Assembly: GCA_015059155.1 (NCBI GenBank)
Contig: SVAX01000011.1
Span: 1 to 37,140, forward strand
DNA length: 37,140 bases
Direction: 5' to 3'
Origin: Bacillota bacterium
GTDB lineage: Bacteria > Bacillota_I > Bacilli_A > RF39 > UBA660
Each line of letters opens with the position of its first letter. The first letter of the stretch is position 1. Below are positions 8,033 through 15,688 of this stretch, piece after piece. The position numbers were made by a program, and so were the translations under genes. The notes below the pieces were generated by a model. It saw only the letters and a program-made list of their open reading frames with translations. It made no database searches and had not been told where the DNA came from.

Positions 8033-9340
8033 TTCTTCTAATAATTTTTTATATTCTTCTTCTAATAAATAAATTTCTTTACTACTCATAAAAAGTATTA
8101 CTGCATTATCATATTCAATTAATTTTTCTGCCATACCTTGTTCTATATAATCACCATTGTCTAACTTTTCTATAATAGTATAAGCACTTATTCCAGGATA
8201 ATCTTCTGGATTTTCTCTATCATAATTTATATCCATAACATATGCTTTGTCAGCTAAATTTAATGAATTAGCAAACTCATCAGCAAACTCTTCTACTCTA
8301 GAGAAAGTATGAGCTTTAAAAACAGCAATTACTTTTTTATCTGGATATTTTTGTCTAGCAGCTTTTATAGTTACTTTAACTTCAGTTGGATGATGCGCAT
8401 AATCATCTATTAATACATTATTTCCTACAAATGTTTCTTTAAATCTTCTTTCTGCACCTTTAAATGTTTTTAAAGATTTAGCAACCTCTCTAGCATCTAA
8501 TCTTTCATAATGACAAATAGCTATAACAGCAAGAGCATTTAATAACATGTGTTTACCATATAAAGGTAAATCAAAATGTCCATAATATTCGTCTTCTACA
8601 AATACATCAAAACTAGTTCCGTCGTTTCTATATTCTACATCTCTAGCTTGAATATCATTATCTTCATTTAGTCCATAAAAATATATTTGAGGATTAACTT
8701 CTAAACTATGAGTATATGGATCATCTCCACAAGCTATAACCATTTTATCAGCTTTATTAGCAAACTCTTCATAAGCAAGAATCATATCATCCATACTTTT
8801 ATAATAATCTGTGTGATCCATTTCTATATTAGTAATTACTACATATTCAGGATCATATTCTAAGAAATGTCTTCTATATTCACAAGATTCTAGAATGAAT
8901 TTATTGGAATCTCTATCCCCATGTCCTCTACCATCACCTATTATATAATTGCATCCTCCCATATCAGACATAATATGACTTAGCATAGAAGTTGTAGTTG
9001 TTTTACCATGGCAACCAGATATACAAATAGTTTCAAATTTTTTAGTGAGTCTTCCCAACATTTCTTGATATTCATATATTTTTAATCTTCTTGCTTGAGC
9101 TCTGATAAGTTCAGGATGTTCATCCAATTTTAAAGCTGGTGAATATATTACTATTGTTTCATCATCTAATTCATCATTCTTTTCAGAATATATTTTTATA
9201 CCTCTTTCAAGTAATTTATCTTCTGTAAAACGATGTTCTTTAGCATCATCATAACCCACTACTTCATATCCTAAATCTGATAAAAGAAGTGCGAGAGCAC
9301 TCATGCCAGCCCCTTTAATTCCTGCCATATAATATTTCAT
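8015..9340 (-). CDS. murC: UDP-N-acetylmuramate--L-alanine ligase
   Basis: MurC joins L-alanine to UDP-MurNAc using ATP, the first amino acid step of peptidoglycan synthesis in the cytoplasm. The 441-residue protein has the N-terminal Rossmann domain (GIKGAGMSALALLLSDLGY, then VVGYD), the Mur ligase ATP loop GCHGKTTTT (109-117; most MurC have GTHGKTTT) and the MurC signature ESCEYRRHFLEYDPEYVVIT with NIEMDHTDYY. The C-terminal domain begins at FKGAERRFKE with VLIDDYAHHPTEV. Length is normal. GGAAGAG precedes the ATG at 9340. The gene starts 16 nt after tadC with no terminator, so it may be read through from the tad promoter, an unusual position for murC. Confidence 0.96.
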   Translation of the reverse strand: MKYYMAGIKGAGMSALALLLSDLGYEVVGYDDAKEHRFTEDKLLERGIKIYSEKNDELDDETIVIYSPALKLDEHPELIRAQARRLKIYEYQEMLGRLTKKFETICISGCHGKTTTTSMLSHIMSDMGGCNYIIGDGRGHGDRDSNKFILESCEYRRHFLEYDPEYVVITNIEMDHTDYYKSMDDMILAYEEFANKADKMVIACGDDPYTHSLEVNPQIYFYGLNEDNDIQARDVEYRNDGTSFDVFVEDEYYGHFDLPLYGKHMLLNALAVIAICHYERLDAREVAKSLKTFKGAERRFKETFVGNNVLIDDYAHHPTEVKVTIKAARQKYPDKKVIAVFKAHTFSRVEEFADEFANSLNLADKAYVMDINYDRENPEDYPGISAYTIIEKLDNGDYIEQGMAEKLIEYDNAVILFMSSKEIYLLEEEYKKLLEEKETSK

Positions 9341-9356
9341 ATTGTCTCTTCCTTTT

Positions 9357-10055
9357 CTATAATAATTCTATAATAAATGGTCCAAGTATAATAAGTAATA
9401 TAAGAGGTATTATAAATATAACAGATATAATACTTACTTTATTTGGTATTTTATTAATTTGTGATTTTACTTCCATCATTTGTTTTTCTCTTAAATATTC
9501 TACTTGATTATTCATAGTTTCTATAATACTATTTCCAAATATGTTAGTTTGAGTAATATTAAGTAAAATATTGTTAATAGTTTCAGATGGAATTCTCTTC
9601 TTTAAATCTTCTAACGTTTCCATTAAAGATCTACCAAATTTCATTTCCATTAAACTTCTTTTAAACTCATTTGAAAGTTCACTATCTATATTATAACATG
9701 TAATCTCTAAAGAATTTTCTAAATTTCTACCTGATTCTAAAGTTAAAGTTAAAATTTCAAAAAATGTTAAAGCTTCTAAATCTAATTTTTTTATTCTTTT
9801 ATTTATAGGATCAGTTATTAAAAAATAATAAAATAAGTTGTAATATATGATTAATATAAATGGTATTATAAAATACTGTATATTAGAAAATAATATTAAA
9901 ATAATTGTAAGTAATATTGTAGTTATTAATCGTGTATTTAGAAAACTTACTGCATCAAATTTAATTTTTCTATTAGTTCCTAACATATTTATTTTATTTT
10001 GAATATTTTCTATATCTTTTACTCTATAAATCTTTCTAATTATACCACTATTCAT
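9357..10055 (-). CDS. tadC: TadC-like type II secretion F-domain membrane protein
   Basis: This 232-residue protein has a short cytoplasmic N-terminus, two hydrophobic helices (about 47-85), a cytoplasmic T2SSF domain (about 100-200) and a C-terminal span. The helical pieces EILTLTLESGRNLENSLEIT and EMKFGRSLMETLEDLKKRIP are typical of TadC/GspF inner-membrane platform proteins that work with the TadA ATPase. It is shorter than most TadC proteins (about 300), mainly in the N-terminal part. Its ATG overlaps the tadB stop in ATGA, so the two are probably translationally coupled. The ribosome site is AAGGGG. The position after a TadB-like gene supports TadC. Confidence 0.82.
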   Translation of the reverse strand: MNSGIIRKIYRVKDIENIQNKINMLGTNRKIKFDAVSFLNTRLITTILLTIILILFSNIQYFIIPFILIIYYNLFYYFLITDPINKRIKKLDLEALTFFEILTLTLESGRNLENSLEITCYNIDSELSNEFKRSLMEMKFGRSLMETLEDLKKRIPSETINNILLNITQTNIFGNSIIETMNNQVEYLREKQMMEVKSQINKIPNKVSIISVIFIIPLILLIILGPFIIELL

Positions 10056-11551
10056 TTTATACCCCTTACTCTCATAACTTTTCTCACTACAATAATATAT
10101 GTAATATAAATAATAAGCATTATAATTAATAGAATAATTCCTAAAGGATTTTCAAATAATACTTTAAAATAATCTTTATTTATTAAACTAATAAATAATA
10201 CAAAAACTATAGGTACAACAATTAATACATACATAATAAGCTTAGAACTACTTGTTAAAGCTTTAAATTCATTCTCTAATTTTTTTCTATTAAAGATTGT
10301 TTTTTCTATTGAATCAAATACTTTAATAATATTACCACCTGTTTTATTTAAAACAGATAAACTAGATGTTAAATATATAGCTTCACTTAAATTTATTCTA
10401 TCTGCAAATCTCTTAAAAGCAGTTTCTATATCTAGCCCTAAAGAAATCTCCATACTTATTTTACTAAATTCTTTAGCTATAGGTCCATCTAATTCTTTAG
10501 CTACTAAATCTACTGCTTGTGTTATACTCATACCTGCTTTAAAAGCATTATTCATAACTGTTATTGCTTCTAACATATCATTCTCTATTTTCTTTTTATA
10601 CTTAATATATTTATACATATATATTAAATCTAAAGTATAATATCCAAGTATAAAAGGTATTAGCATTTCAAATGGTTTAGCAAGCTCGGCTTGTATAAGT
10701 TTCACTACAATAGCAAACATAACATAAACAAAACCTAATACTATTTTTTTAGAAATAAAATTTATATTATTCTCTTCTATATCAAATGATTCTTTATACT
10801 TATCGTATTTTTTTGCTCTTTTCTTTATAAATTCAGATTTCCCAATAACTTTACTCATTTTATTTATAAAATCCATATATTGATTATATAAATTATCAAA
10901 TAAAGATATAGATTTATTCTTCGAAGAATTAATTGTATACTTAGAAAATCTTTTTTCTAATTTAATACTTCTTATATACTTATTTACAAACATAATTATA
11001 AATAATAAAACTACCACTATTCCTAATTGACCTATTTTAATTATATTAGTATTATCTTGTTTTACTGTTATATAAACAAGTTCCTTAGTTGTATTTCCTG
11101 CTTTATCGCTAACTGTATACTCTAACTTTTTAATACCCTCAACACTAAAATCAAGTGTATCTTTATTAGTAGTTATACTATTTGTTAAATCACCATCTAC
11201 AATGTCACTAGCAGTAATACCATTCATTACATTAAATTCTTCTTTATTAGTAATCTGATAAGTTTTTTCTTGTATATTAATTACAGGAGCTTCTTTATCT
11301 ATTTTATATTCTCCACTAGTTAACACACTACTAACTCCATTATAATCAGTATTAGTTATTTCTATTCTATAAATTCCTGTTTCATTAAAACTTATATCAA
11401 CAGGTGTGTTTGAACTTATAGAAATAGGATTACTATATTCATTATTTTTTATAACTCTATAAGAATAGCTAGTTACTAAAGATGAAGGCGTGTAAGTAAC
11501 AACTACATCTTCATTAGTACTATCTATATAATTTATACTCAACCCCTCCAT
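10052..11551 (-). CDS. tadB: TadB-like platform protein with fused Ig-like/DUF5011-type N-terminus
   Basis: The C-terminal part (about 270-499) is a TadB-type T2SSF membrane protein: two spans near 267-312, then a cytoplasmic domain with MLEAITVMNNAFKAGMSITQ and LSLNKTGG-like text (SVLNKTGGNIIKVFDSIE), and two C-terminal spans. The first 170 residues are not part of the family. They are beta-rich: an Ig-like unit (about 1-84), then a DUF5011-type unit starting DKEAPVINI with ASDIVDGDLTNSI and YTVSDKAGNTTKELVYITV. A membrane span follows (about 173-191). This places the Ig-like part outside the cell only if the N-terminus is translocated, yet no signal peptide is seen. An in-frame TGA lies two codons upstream of the ATG, and AGAGGTG precedes it, so the start is firm. 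Both identities look sound; the fusion is odd. Confidence 0.85.
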   Translation of the reverse strand: MEGLSINYIDSTNEDVVVTYTPSSLVTSYSYRVIKNNEYSNPISISSNTPVDISFNETGIYRIEITNTDYNGVSSVLTSGEYKIDKEAPVINIQEKTYQITNKEEFNVMNGITASDIVDGDLTNSITTNKDTLDFSVEGIKKLEYTVSDKAGNTTKELVYITVKQDNTNIIKIGQLGIVVVLLFIIMFVNKYIRSIKLEKRFSKYTINSSKNKSISLFDNLYNQYMDFINKMSKVIGKSEFIKKRAKKYDKYKESFDIEENNINFISKKIVLGFVYVMFAIVVKLIQAELAKPFEMLIPFILGYYTLDLIYMYKYIKYKKKIENDMLEAITVMNNAFKAGMSITQAVDLVAKELDGPIAKEFSKISMEISLGLDIETAFKRFADRINLSEAIYLTSSLSVLNKTGGNIIKVFDSIEKTIFNRKKLENEFKALTSSSKLIMYVLIVVPIVFVLFISLINKDYFKVLFENPLGIILLIIMLIIYITYIIVVRKVMRVRGIK

Positions 11552-11560
11552 AATTCACCT

Positions 11561-12883
11561 CTATTCAAATATATCTTTTAAATTAGTTATTCCTCTTGAT
11601 TTCAATCTATCATAAGTTTTTAAAGTTGCTTTATTTAAAACAAATTCTCCATTAACTTCGCCTTCTTCTGTAAGACCTGTTTGATTGAAAGCAAATATTT
11701 CATTTAATTTAATTTCGTCTTTTTCAAATCCTACAACTTCACAAATACTAGTAATTTTTCTTTTACCATCTGTAAGTCTTGATATATGTATTACTATATC
11801 AATAGCATTTTCCATATACTCTCTTATAGCTTTAATTGGTATTTCCATTCCCGCCATAAGCATCATAGTCTCTAATCTATTTAAAGCATCTTTAGGACTA
11901 TTAGCATGGAGTGTTGTCATACTACCTTCATGTCCTGTATTCATAGCTTGCATCATATCAAATGCTTCTTTACCACGAACTTCTCCAACTATTATTCGGT
12001 CAGGTCTCATACGAAGAGAATTTATAACTAAATCTCTTATCGTTACTTCTCCGCTACCTTCATAGTTAGTTCCTCTTGTTTCAAGTGAAATTACATGATC
12101 TTGTTCTAGTTTTAATTCTGCTGCGTCTTCAATAGTTATAATACGTTCATCATCTCCTATAAAAGATGACATAACATTAAGTAAAGTAGTTTTACCACTA
12201 CCAGTACCTCCACATACTATAATATTCATTTTACTTTTAACACAAGCTTCAATAAATCTAGCCATATATGGCGTCATTGTTCCATTTCTTAAGAAATCTT
12301 CTATACTAGCAAGTTCTTTCTTAAACTTACGAATTGTTAATACTGGCCCATTTAAACTTAAAGGTTCTATTATCGCATTAAGTCTCGATCCGTCGCTTAA
12401 TCTTGCATCTACCATAGGATTAGAAGTATCAATTGTTCTTCCTATTGGTTGAATTAATCTTTGTATAGTTCTTATTATATGTTCATTATTAATAAAAGAA
12501 ACACTATCGTCTTTTATTAATCTACCATCAAGCTCTATGTAAATTTCATTAGTTCCATTTACCATAATTTCAGTGATACTAGGATCATCTAATAATTCAG
12601 TAATAGGCCCATATCCGTTTATTTCATTATCTATTAAATTATTTATATAACTTCTTTCTATTACACTTAAATCATAGCCTTCTAAAGTTTTATCTATTTC
12701 TTTTCTAACAAAACTAGACATACTTATTTGATTATTAGTATTATTATCTATTAAATTTTGTATTATTTTATTTCTAAGTTCATCTAATAACTTTTTATTA
12801 GTAAATGCTTCATAATCAGGTATATCTCTTAAATTAGTTTCTTCTTCTTTTACATCAAATTCCTCAACAAAAGATTTAGCCAT
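11561..12883 (-). CDS. tadA: TadA/CpaF secretion ATPase
   Basis: TadA is the hexameric cytoplasmic ATPase that powers assembly of Tad-type pili. The 440-residue protein has the CpaF layout: an N-terminal helical region (about 1-90), the [20 protein letters not shown] motif, [12 protein letters not shown], Walker [10 protein letters not shown] (225-233), the Asp box ([13 protein letters not shown]), Walker B with [14 protein letters not shown] (about 292-304) and the His box [11 protein letters not shown]. The length is normal. Its ATG directly follows the tadZ stop and tadB starts 9 nt after its own stop, so it is mid-operon. Homology to conjugation ATPases is possible, but the neighbouring TadB, TadC and TadE proteins settle the assignment. 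Confidence 0.95.
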   Translation of the reverse strand: MAKSFVEEFDVKEEETNLRDIPDYEAFTNKKLLDELRNKIIQNLIDNNTNNQISMSSFVRKEIDKTLEGYDLSVIERSYINNLIDNEINGYGPITELLDDPSITEIMVNGTNEIYIELDGRLIKDDSVSFINNEHIIRTIQRLIQPIGRTIDTSNPMVDARLSDGSRLNAIIEPLSLNGPVLTIRKFKKELASIEDFLRNGTMTPYMARFIEACVKSKMNIIVCGGTGSGKTTLLNVMSSFIGDDERIITIEDAAELKLEQDHVISLETRGTNYEGSGEVTIRDLVINSLRMRPDRIIVGEVRGKEAFDMMQAMNTGHEGSMTTLHANSPKDALNRLETMMLMAGMEIPIKAIREYMENAIDIVIHISRLTDGKRKITSICEVVGFEKDEIKLNEIFAFNQTGLTEEGEVNGEFVLNKATLKTYDRLKSRGITNLKDIFE

Positions 12884-13651
12884 TTAATCCACCTTACTTT
12901 CTTTAAGAATGTCTGAAATTATTAAATTATGTATTTTTAAAGCTTCTCTATGTCTCTTAATTATAGAATCTTCTAAAGTAAGAATCTTACCCTCTATTAT
13001 ATATTTATCTATATTTTTTATATAGAAAGTATAAGGTATTATATAATTAACATTTTTATTAATTATATTTTTAATATCATACTTATTATAATAACTCTTA
13101 TCCCTATTATTAGATTCATTTAGTATAATCTTATAATTATTCTTATTCATATCATTTAATATAGAAACAATAGTTTTCATGTTTTTTAAATTCATAGAAT
13201 CATTATTAATTATATATAAGATTTGATCACTAAAATCTAGAGCAAATAAATTTATATCAGTTAAGATATGATTAGTATCTATTAGTATTACATCAAACTT
13301 CATACTAGCTTTATATAATATTAAATTAAGAATTTTACTACTTATCTTTCTAGCAAACCTAGGATCTTTAGGAGCAGGTAAAACTTTTATATTTTCATTA
13401 TAATTAGTAACATAATCATCTAAATTAGTAAACTTATTATTATTCATATCTTCATATAGATTATAAATATCATTATTATAATCTATATTTAATAAACTAG
13501 CTATATCTCCACTATATAGATCTAAATCTATTATTAAAACTCTTTTGCCTAAGTTTGAGCATACACCAGCTAAATTAAGTAACGTAGTAGTTTTTCCTAC
13601 TCCGCCTTTTACTGATGTAATCGTAAATACTTTTGCCTTATTTAAAGCCAT
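12884..13651 (-). CDS. tadZ: TadZ/CpaE-like ParA-family ATPase
   Basis: The 255-residue protein is a MinD/ParA-type P-loop ATPase. A deviant Walker A (VKGGVGKTTTLLNLAG, about 14-29) is followed by RVLIIDLDLYSGDIASLLN, and FDVILIDTNHILTD gives the second Asp box. CpaE/TadZ proteins place the Tad secretion apparatus in the cell. The usual N-terminal receiver-like domain of CpaE/TadZ is absent here, as in many Gram-positive versions. AAGGGTG precedes the ATG at 13651. It sits between the TadE-like genes and tadA, directly abutting tadA. A general ParA role is the alternative, but the position argues for pilus localisation. Confidence 0.85.
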   Translation of the reverse strand: MALNKAKVFTITSVKGGVGKTTTLLNLAGVCSNLGKRVLIIDLDLYSGDIASLLNIDYNNDIYNLYEDMNNNKFTNLDDYVTNYNENIKVLPAPKDPRFARKISSKILNLILYKASMKFDVILIDTNHILTDINLFALDFSDQILYIINNDSMNLKNMKTIVSILNDMNKNNYKIILNESNNRDKSYYNKYDIKNIINKNVNYIIPYTFYIKNIDKYIIEGKILTLEDSIIKRHREALKIHNLIISDILKESKVD

Positions 13652-13655
13652 ATTA

Positions 13656-14006
13656 TCACCCTTTTATAATCTCTTTAGTCTCTTTATTTCCTTTGTATAT
13701 AATATTAATTTCATTATCATAAATTACATTATATATTCCTTTATACTTTTTACTTACTATTATTTCTACATAATCAGCATCATCTATGATATCTATTTCT
13801 ATATTATCTAAATTTTTTTCTAATAATTTAATAGTTTTTTCTTTATCAATATTATCTAAATAATATTCTAATGCATCATAAGTATTATTACTTATCTTTC
13901 TTTTTTCAATGGATAATAGTCCTAAATCTATTATGAATGTAAATATCAAAAGAAATATTGGAAGTAATATCACAAATATTATAAGAACTTGTCCTTTATT
14001 ATTCAT
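13656..14006 (-). CDS. TadE/TadF-like minor pilin (second copy)
   Basis: A short basic N-terminus (MNNKG) precedes QVLIIFVILLPIFLLIF, a class III prepilin-like hydrophobic segment, followed by a 90-residue beta-rich exported domain; 116 residues in total. This is the shape of TadE/TadF pseudopilins. The Glu usually found five residues after the cleavage Gly is replaced by Ile, whereas the preceding gene keeps it. The ATG overlaps the end of the preceding tadE-like gene by 8 nt, so translation is probably coupled; the ribosome site itself is weak. It is likely exported by the TadABC machinery as a minor subunit. Confidence 0.8.
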   Translation of the reverse strand: MNNKGQVLIIFVILLPIFLLIFTFIIDLGLLSIEKRKISNNTYDALEYYLDNIDKEKTIKLLEKNLDNIEIDIIDDADYVEIIVSKKYKGIYNVIYDNEINIIYKGNKETKEIIKG

Positions 14007-14340
14007 TTTTGTAAATACTCTTTTCTACATTAATATCATAGTTCTTACCAAATATTAAATTTAACATAGGAGATATTATTTTAATTTTTTTATTCAAACT
14101 TATAGTAAATAAATTACCTTCATTTTTATAACTAACTCTTATGTTTTTATCTTTTGAATAACTGTTTATTTCTTCATATTTGTTTTCTTTATACATTTCT
14201 GATATTACATCAGCATTATTTTCTAAAGAATATTTTTTAGAAATAATATTTCCAAAATCTATTGCAGATATTATAAGCAATAAAAATATTGGTAAAATAA
14301 TAACAAATTCTACTAATGCCTGACCTTTATTGTTTTTCAT
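13999..14340 (-). CDS. tadE: TadE-like minor pilin
   Basis: The 113-residue protein starts MKNNKGQALVEFVIILPIFL, a strong TadE signature: a Gly cleavage site followed by QALVE with the Glu at +5 and a hydrophobic helix. About 75 residues of exported domain follow. It is the first gene of the tad cluster, and the helix would insert the pilin in the membrane before processing by a prepilin peptidase, which is not encoded in this window. An ATG six codons upstream has no usable ribosome site; the ATG at 14340 has GAG about 9 nt before it. No Flp major pilin gene is seen before or after it. Confidence 0.85.
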   Translation of the reverse strand: MKNNKGQALVEFVIILPIFLLLIISAIDFGNIISKKYSLENNADVISEMYKENKYEEINSYSKDKNIRVSYKNEGNLFTISLNKKIKIISPMLNLIFGKNYDINVEKSIYKNE

Positions 14341-14366
14341 AATATCACACTCTACCATCCTACATA

Positions 14367-14375
14367 ATTATATCA
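14367..14375 (-). promoter_or_regulatory. Extended -10 promoter of the tad cluster
   Basis: TGATATAAT on the minus strand is a perfect extended -10 box about 27 nt before tadE. The matching -35 position (14395-14390, TATCTT) is poor and lies in the khpA terminator. The 16 bases 14360-14375 are identical to 22330-22345 in front of the histidine kinase gene. Confidence 0.55.
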
Positions 14376-14381
14376 AATTAT

Positions 14382-14412
14382 AAAAAAAAAAGATAGACTT
14401 TTCCTATCTTTT
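14382..14412 (-). terminator. Intrinsic terminator of rpsP-khpA
   Basis: AAAAGATAG (14388-14396) pairs with CTATCTTTT (14404-14412) over a 7-nt loop. On the minus strand it is followed by ten T (A at 14382-14391), 22 nt after the khpA stop. Confidence 0.9.
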
Positions 14413-14434
14413 CTTGATAAAAAATTGTATATTT

Positions 14435-14677
14435 TTATAATGAATCAATATTGATTCTAACTCTACCTAATTTTTTAACATAAGCAGAGGCTTGTACTAT
14501 AGTACGAATTGAATTAGCGATATTTCCACCTTTTCCAATTATTAAACTCATACAATCATTTGGAACTAACACTTGAATAACTGTATCAGTATCAGTTTTT
14601 ATTTCACTAACTCTTATATCTTCTACATTTGGTAATAATTCTTTAACTATATACTCTGTTAAATTAACTAATTCCAT
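14435..14677 (-). CDS. khpA: KhpA, KH-domain RNA-binding protein
   Basis: The 80-residue protein is a single KH domain with the GKGG RNA-binding loop (CMSLIIGKGGNIANSIRTIV), preceded by VLVPND. It matches KhpA (YlqC), which with KhpB binds many RNAs and affects cell division and elongation in Firmicutes. GGAAAGTAAT just before the ATG at 14677 sets the start; an ATG further up lies inside rpsP. It starts 1 nt after the rpsP stop, the conserved rpsP-khpA order in Bacilli, and shares its promoter and terminator. The usual next genes (rimM, trmD) are missing; the tad locus follows instead. Confidence 0.93.
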   Translation of the reverse strand: MELVNLTEYIVKELLPNVEDIRVSEIKTDTDTVIQVLVPNDCMSLIIGKGGNIANSIRTIVQASAYVKKLGRVRINIDSL

Positions 14678-14678
14678 A

Positions 14679-14975
14679 TTACTTTCCAGCCTTTTCGTTT
14701 TTCTTATTAGCCATTTTAGCTTCATGGAATTCTTTTAAAATTCCTTCTTTACTTAAAATATCTCTAACTGTATCAGTAGGAGTAGCACCATTGTTTAACC
14801 ATTTCATAACTAATTCTTTATCAACTTTTACTACTGCTGGATTTTCGATTGGATTATAATATCCTACTTCTTCGATAAATCTACCATCTCTTGGGAATCT
14901 AGAATCAGCTACTACGATACGGTAAAAAGGTCTTTTTTTAGCTCCCATTCTTTTTAATCTCATTTTAACTGCCAT
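14679..14975 (-). CDS. rpsP: 30S ribosomal protein bS16
   Basis: The 98-residue protein is bS16, a small-subunit assembly protein that binds 16S rRNA. It starts [20 protein letters not shown] and continues [20 protein letters not shown] then NP and [16 protein letters not shown]. The C-terminal tail is Lys-rich. A strong ribosome site (GGAGGTGC) and a near-consensus promoter precede it, as expected for a highly expressed gene. It is cotranscribed with khpA. Confidence 0.97.
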   Translation of the reverse strand: MAVKMRLKRMGAKKRPFYRIVVADSRFPRDGRFIEEVGYYNPIENPAVVKVDKELVMKWLNNGATPTDTVRDILSKEGILKEFHEAKMANKKNEKAGK

Positions 14976-15000
14976 AAAGCACCTCCATTCACTGTATATA

Positions 15001-15029
15001 ATATTAACAAATTATTGTTTTTTTGTCAA
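15001..15029 (-). promoter_or_regulatory. Near-consensus promoter of rpsP-khpA
   Basis: The minus strand has TTGACA (15029-15024), a 17-bp spacer and TAATAT (15006-15001), 25 nt before the rpsP ATG. This is the best -35 box in the window along with the ABC operon promoter. Confidence 0.8.
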
Positions 15030-15044
15030 CCTTTTTTGGTTAAC
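15025..15044. repeat. Inverted repeat over the rpsP -35 box
   Basis: GTCAACC (15025-15031) and GGTTAAC (15038-15044) form an inverted repeat with one mismatch around six T. It covers the -35 box, a typical operator position, but could be fortuitous. Confidence 0.3.
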
Positions 15045-15063
15045 TTAGATATTTTTTAATTAA

Positions 15064-15085
15064 GAAAAAAAGTACTATAGTACTA
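15064..15085 (-). terminator. Intrinsic terminator of the cotE-like gene
   Basis: AGTAC and GTACT (palindrome 15071-15084 with TATA loop) are followed on the minus strand by seven T (A at 15065-15071). It overlaps the stop codon. Confidence 0.75.
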
Positions 15086-15613
15086 TTTTATAAATTCATC
15101 TGTCACATTATCTATTTCTTCTATATCTTTTTCTGTTAATTCATCGTCTATATCTTCCCATGGTTCTTCATCTTCTTCAATAGCTATTTTTACCTTAGTT
15201 TCTCCTACTACTTCAACTCCTAATTCTTTTTCTATATCAAATGTTATACTTTTTCCATTTATATTTATTCCTAAACAACTAGGTTGTTTAAGTGTTCTAA
15301 CGATTATATCTGTGTCGTTGGAAAGATCGGCACTTTCTTTTAATCTGACATTAAATAAATCATTATATGATATATTTTTATTTACAACTGTAGTTTTAGA
15401 GTCATTATCATATGAATACCATATGTTAACATCATATGATCCACTTACTCCTATTTTTTCATTTGTTTTATATCCTTTAAATTTATGATTTATTACCCAA
15501 CATCCAAGTATTGTTGTTGGAGTATTATCTACATCTATACTATAATTATCTTTAAAATATTTTTTACCTTTACCAATAACAGCTTTAGTAACTATCTCCT
15601 TATATAATGACAT
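15083..15613 (-). CDS. cotE: CotE-like outer spore coat protein
   Basis: The 176-residue protein resembles CotE, the morphogenetic protein that assembles the outer spore coat in Bacillus. Matching segments, in order, are YKEIVTKAVIGKGKKY at the N-terminus, TTILGCWVINHKFKGYK, VSGSYDVNIWYSYDNDSKT, VRTLKQPSCLGINI, ELGVEVVGETKVKI, and a Glu/Asp-rich C-terminus with EEPWEDIDDELTE. Length is close to the B. subtilis protein (about 181). AGGAG 8 nt before the ATG at 15613 sets the start; a TTG five codons upstream overlaps this site. It is flanked by its own terminator and by rpsP on one side and a zinc-ribbon gene on the other. Presence suggests the lineage forms spores or did so; no other spore gene is in the window. 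Confidence 0.85.
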   Translation of the reverse strand: MSLYKEIVTKAVIGKGKKYFKDNYSIDVDNTPTTILGCWVINHKFKGYKTNEKIGVSGSYDVNIWYSYDNDSKTTVVNKNISYNDLFNVRLKESADLSNDTDIIVRTLKQPSCLGININGKSITFDIEKELGVEVVGETKVKIAIEEDEEPWEDIDDELTEKDIEEIDNVTDEFIK

Positions 15614-15661
15614 ATAATCACTCCTCAATTTAATATATGAAAAAAACTAGTAAAAATGCAT

Positions 15662-15688
15662 AAAAAAAAGTAGATTTTTCTACTTTTT
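15662..15688 (-). terminator. Intrinsic terminator of the zinc-ribbon gene
   Basis: AAAAAGTAGA (15665-15674) and TCTACTTTTT (15679-15688) form a 10-bp stem with a TTTT loop, followed on the minus strand by eight T. It overlaps the stop codon. Confidence 0.9.

Noticed and set aside
9357-14434. Short Flp-type pilin gene
   Set aside because: I read the spaces around the tad genes and saw no short ORF with a processed Gly and FxxEY-like Flp motif.
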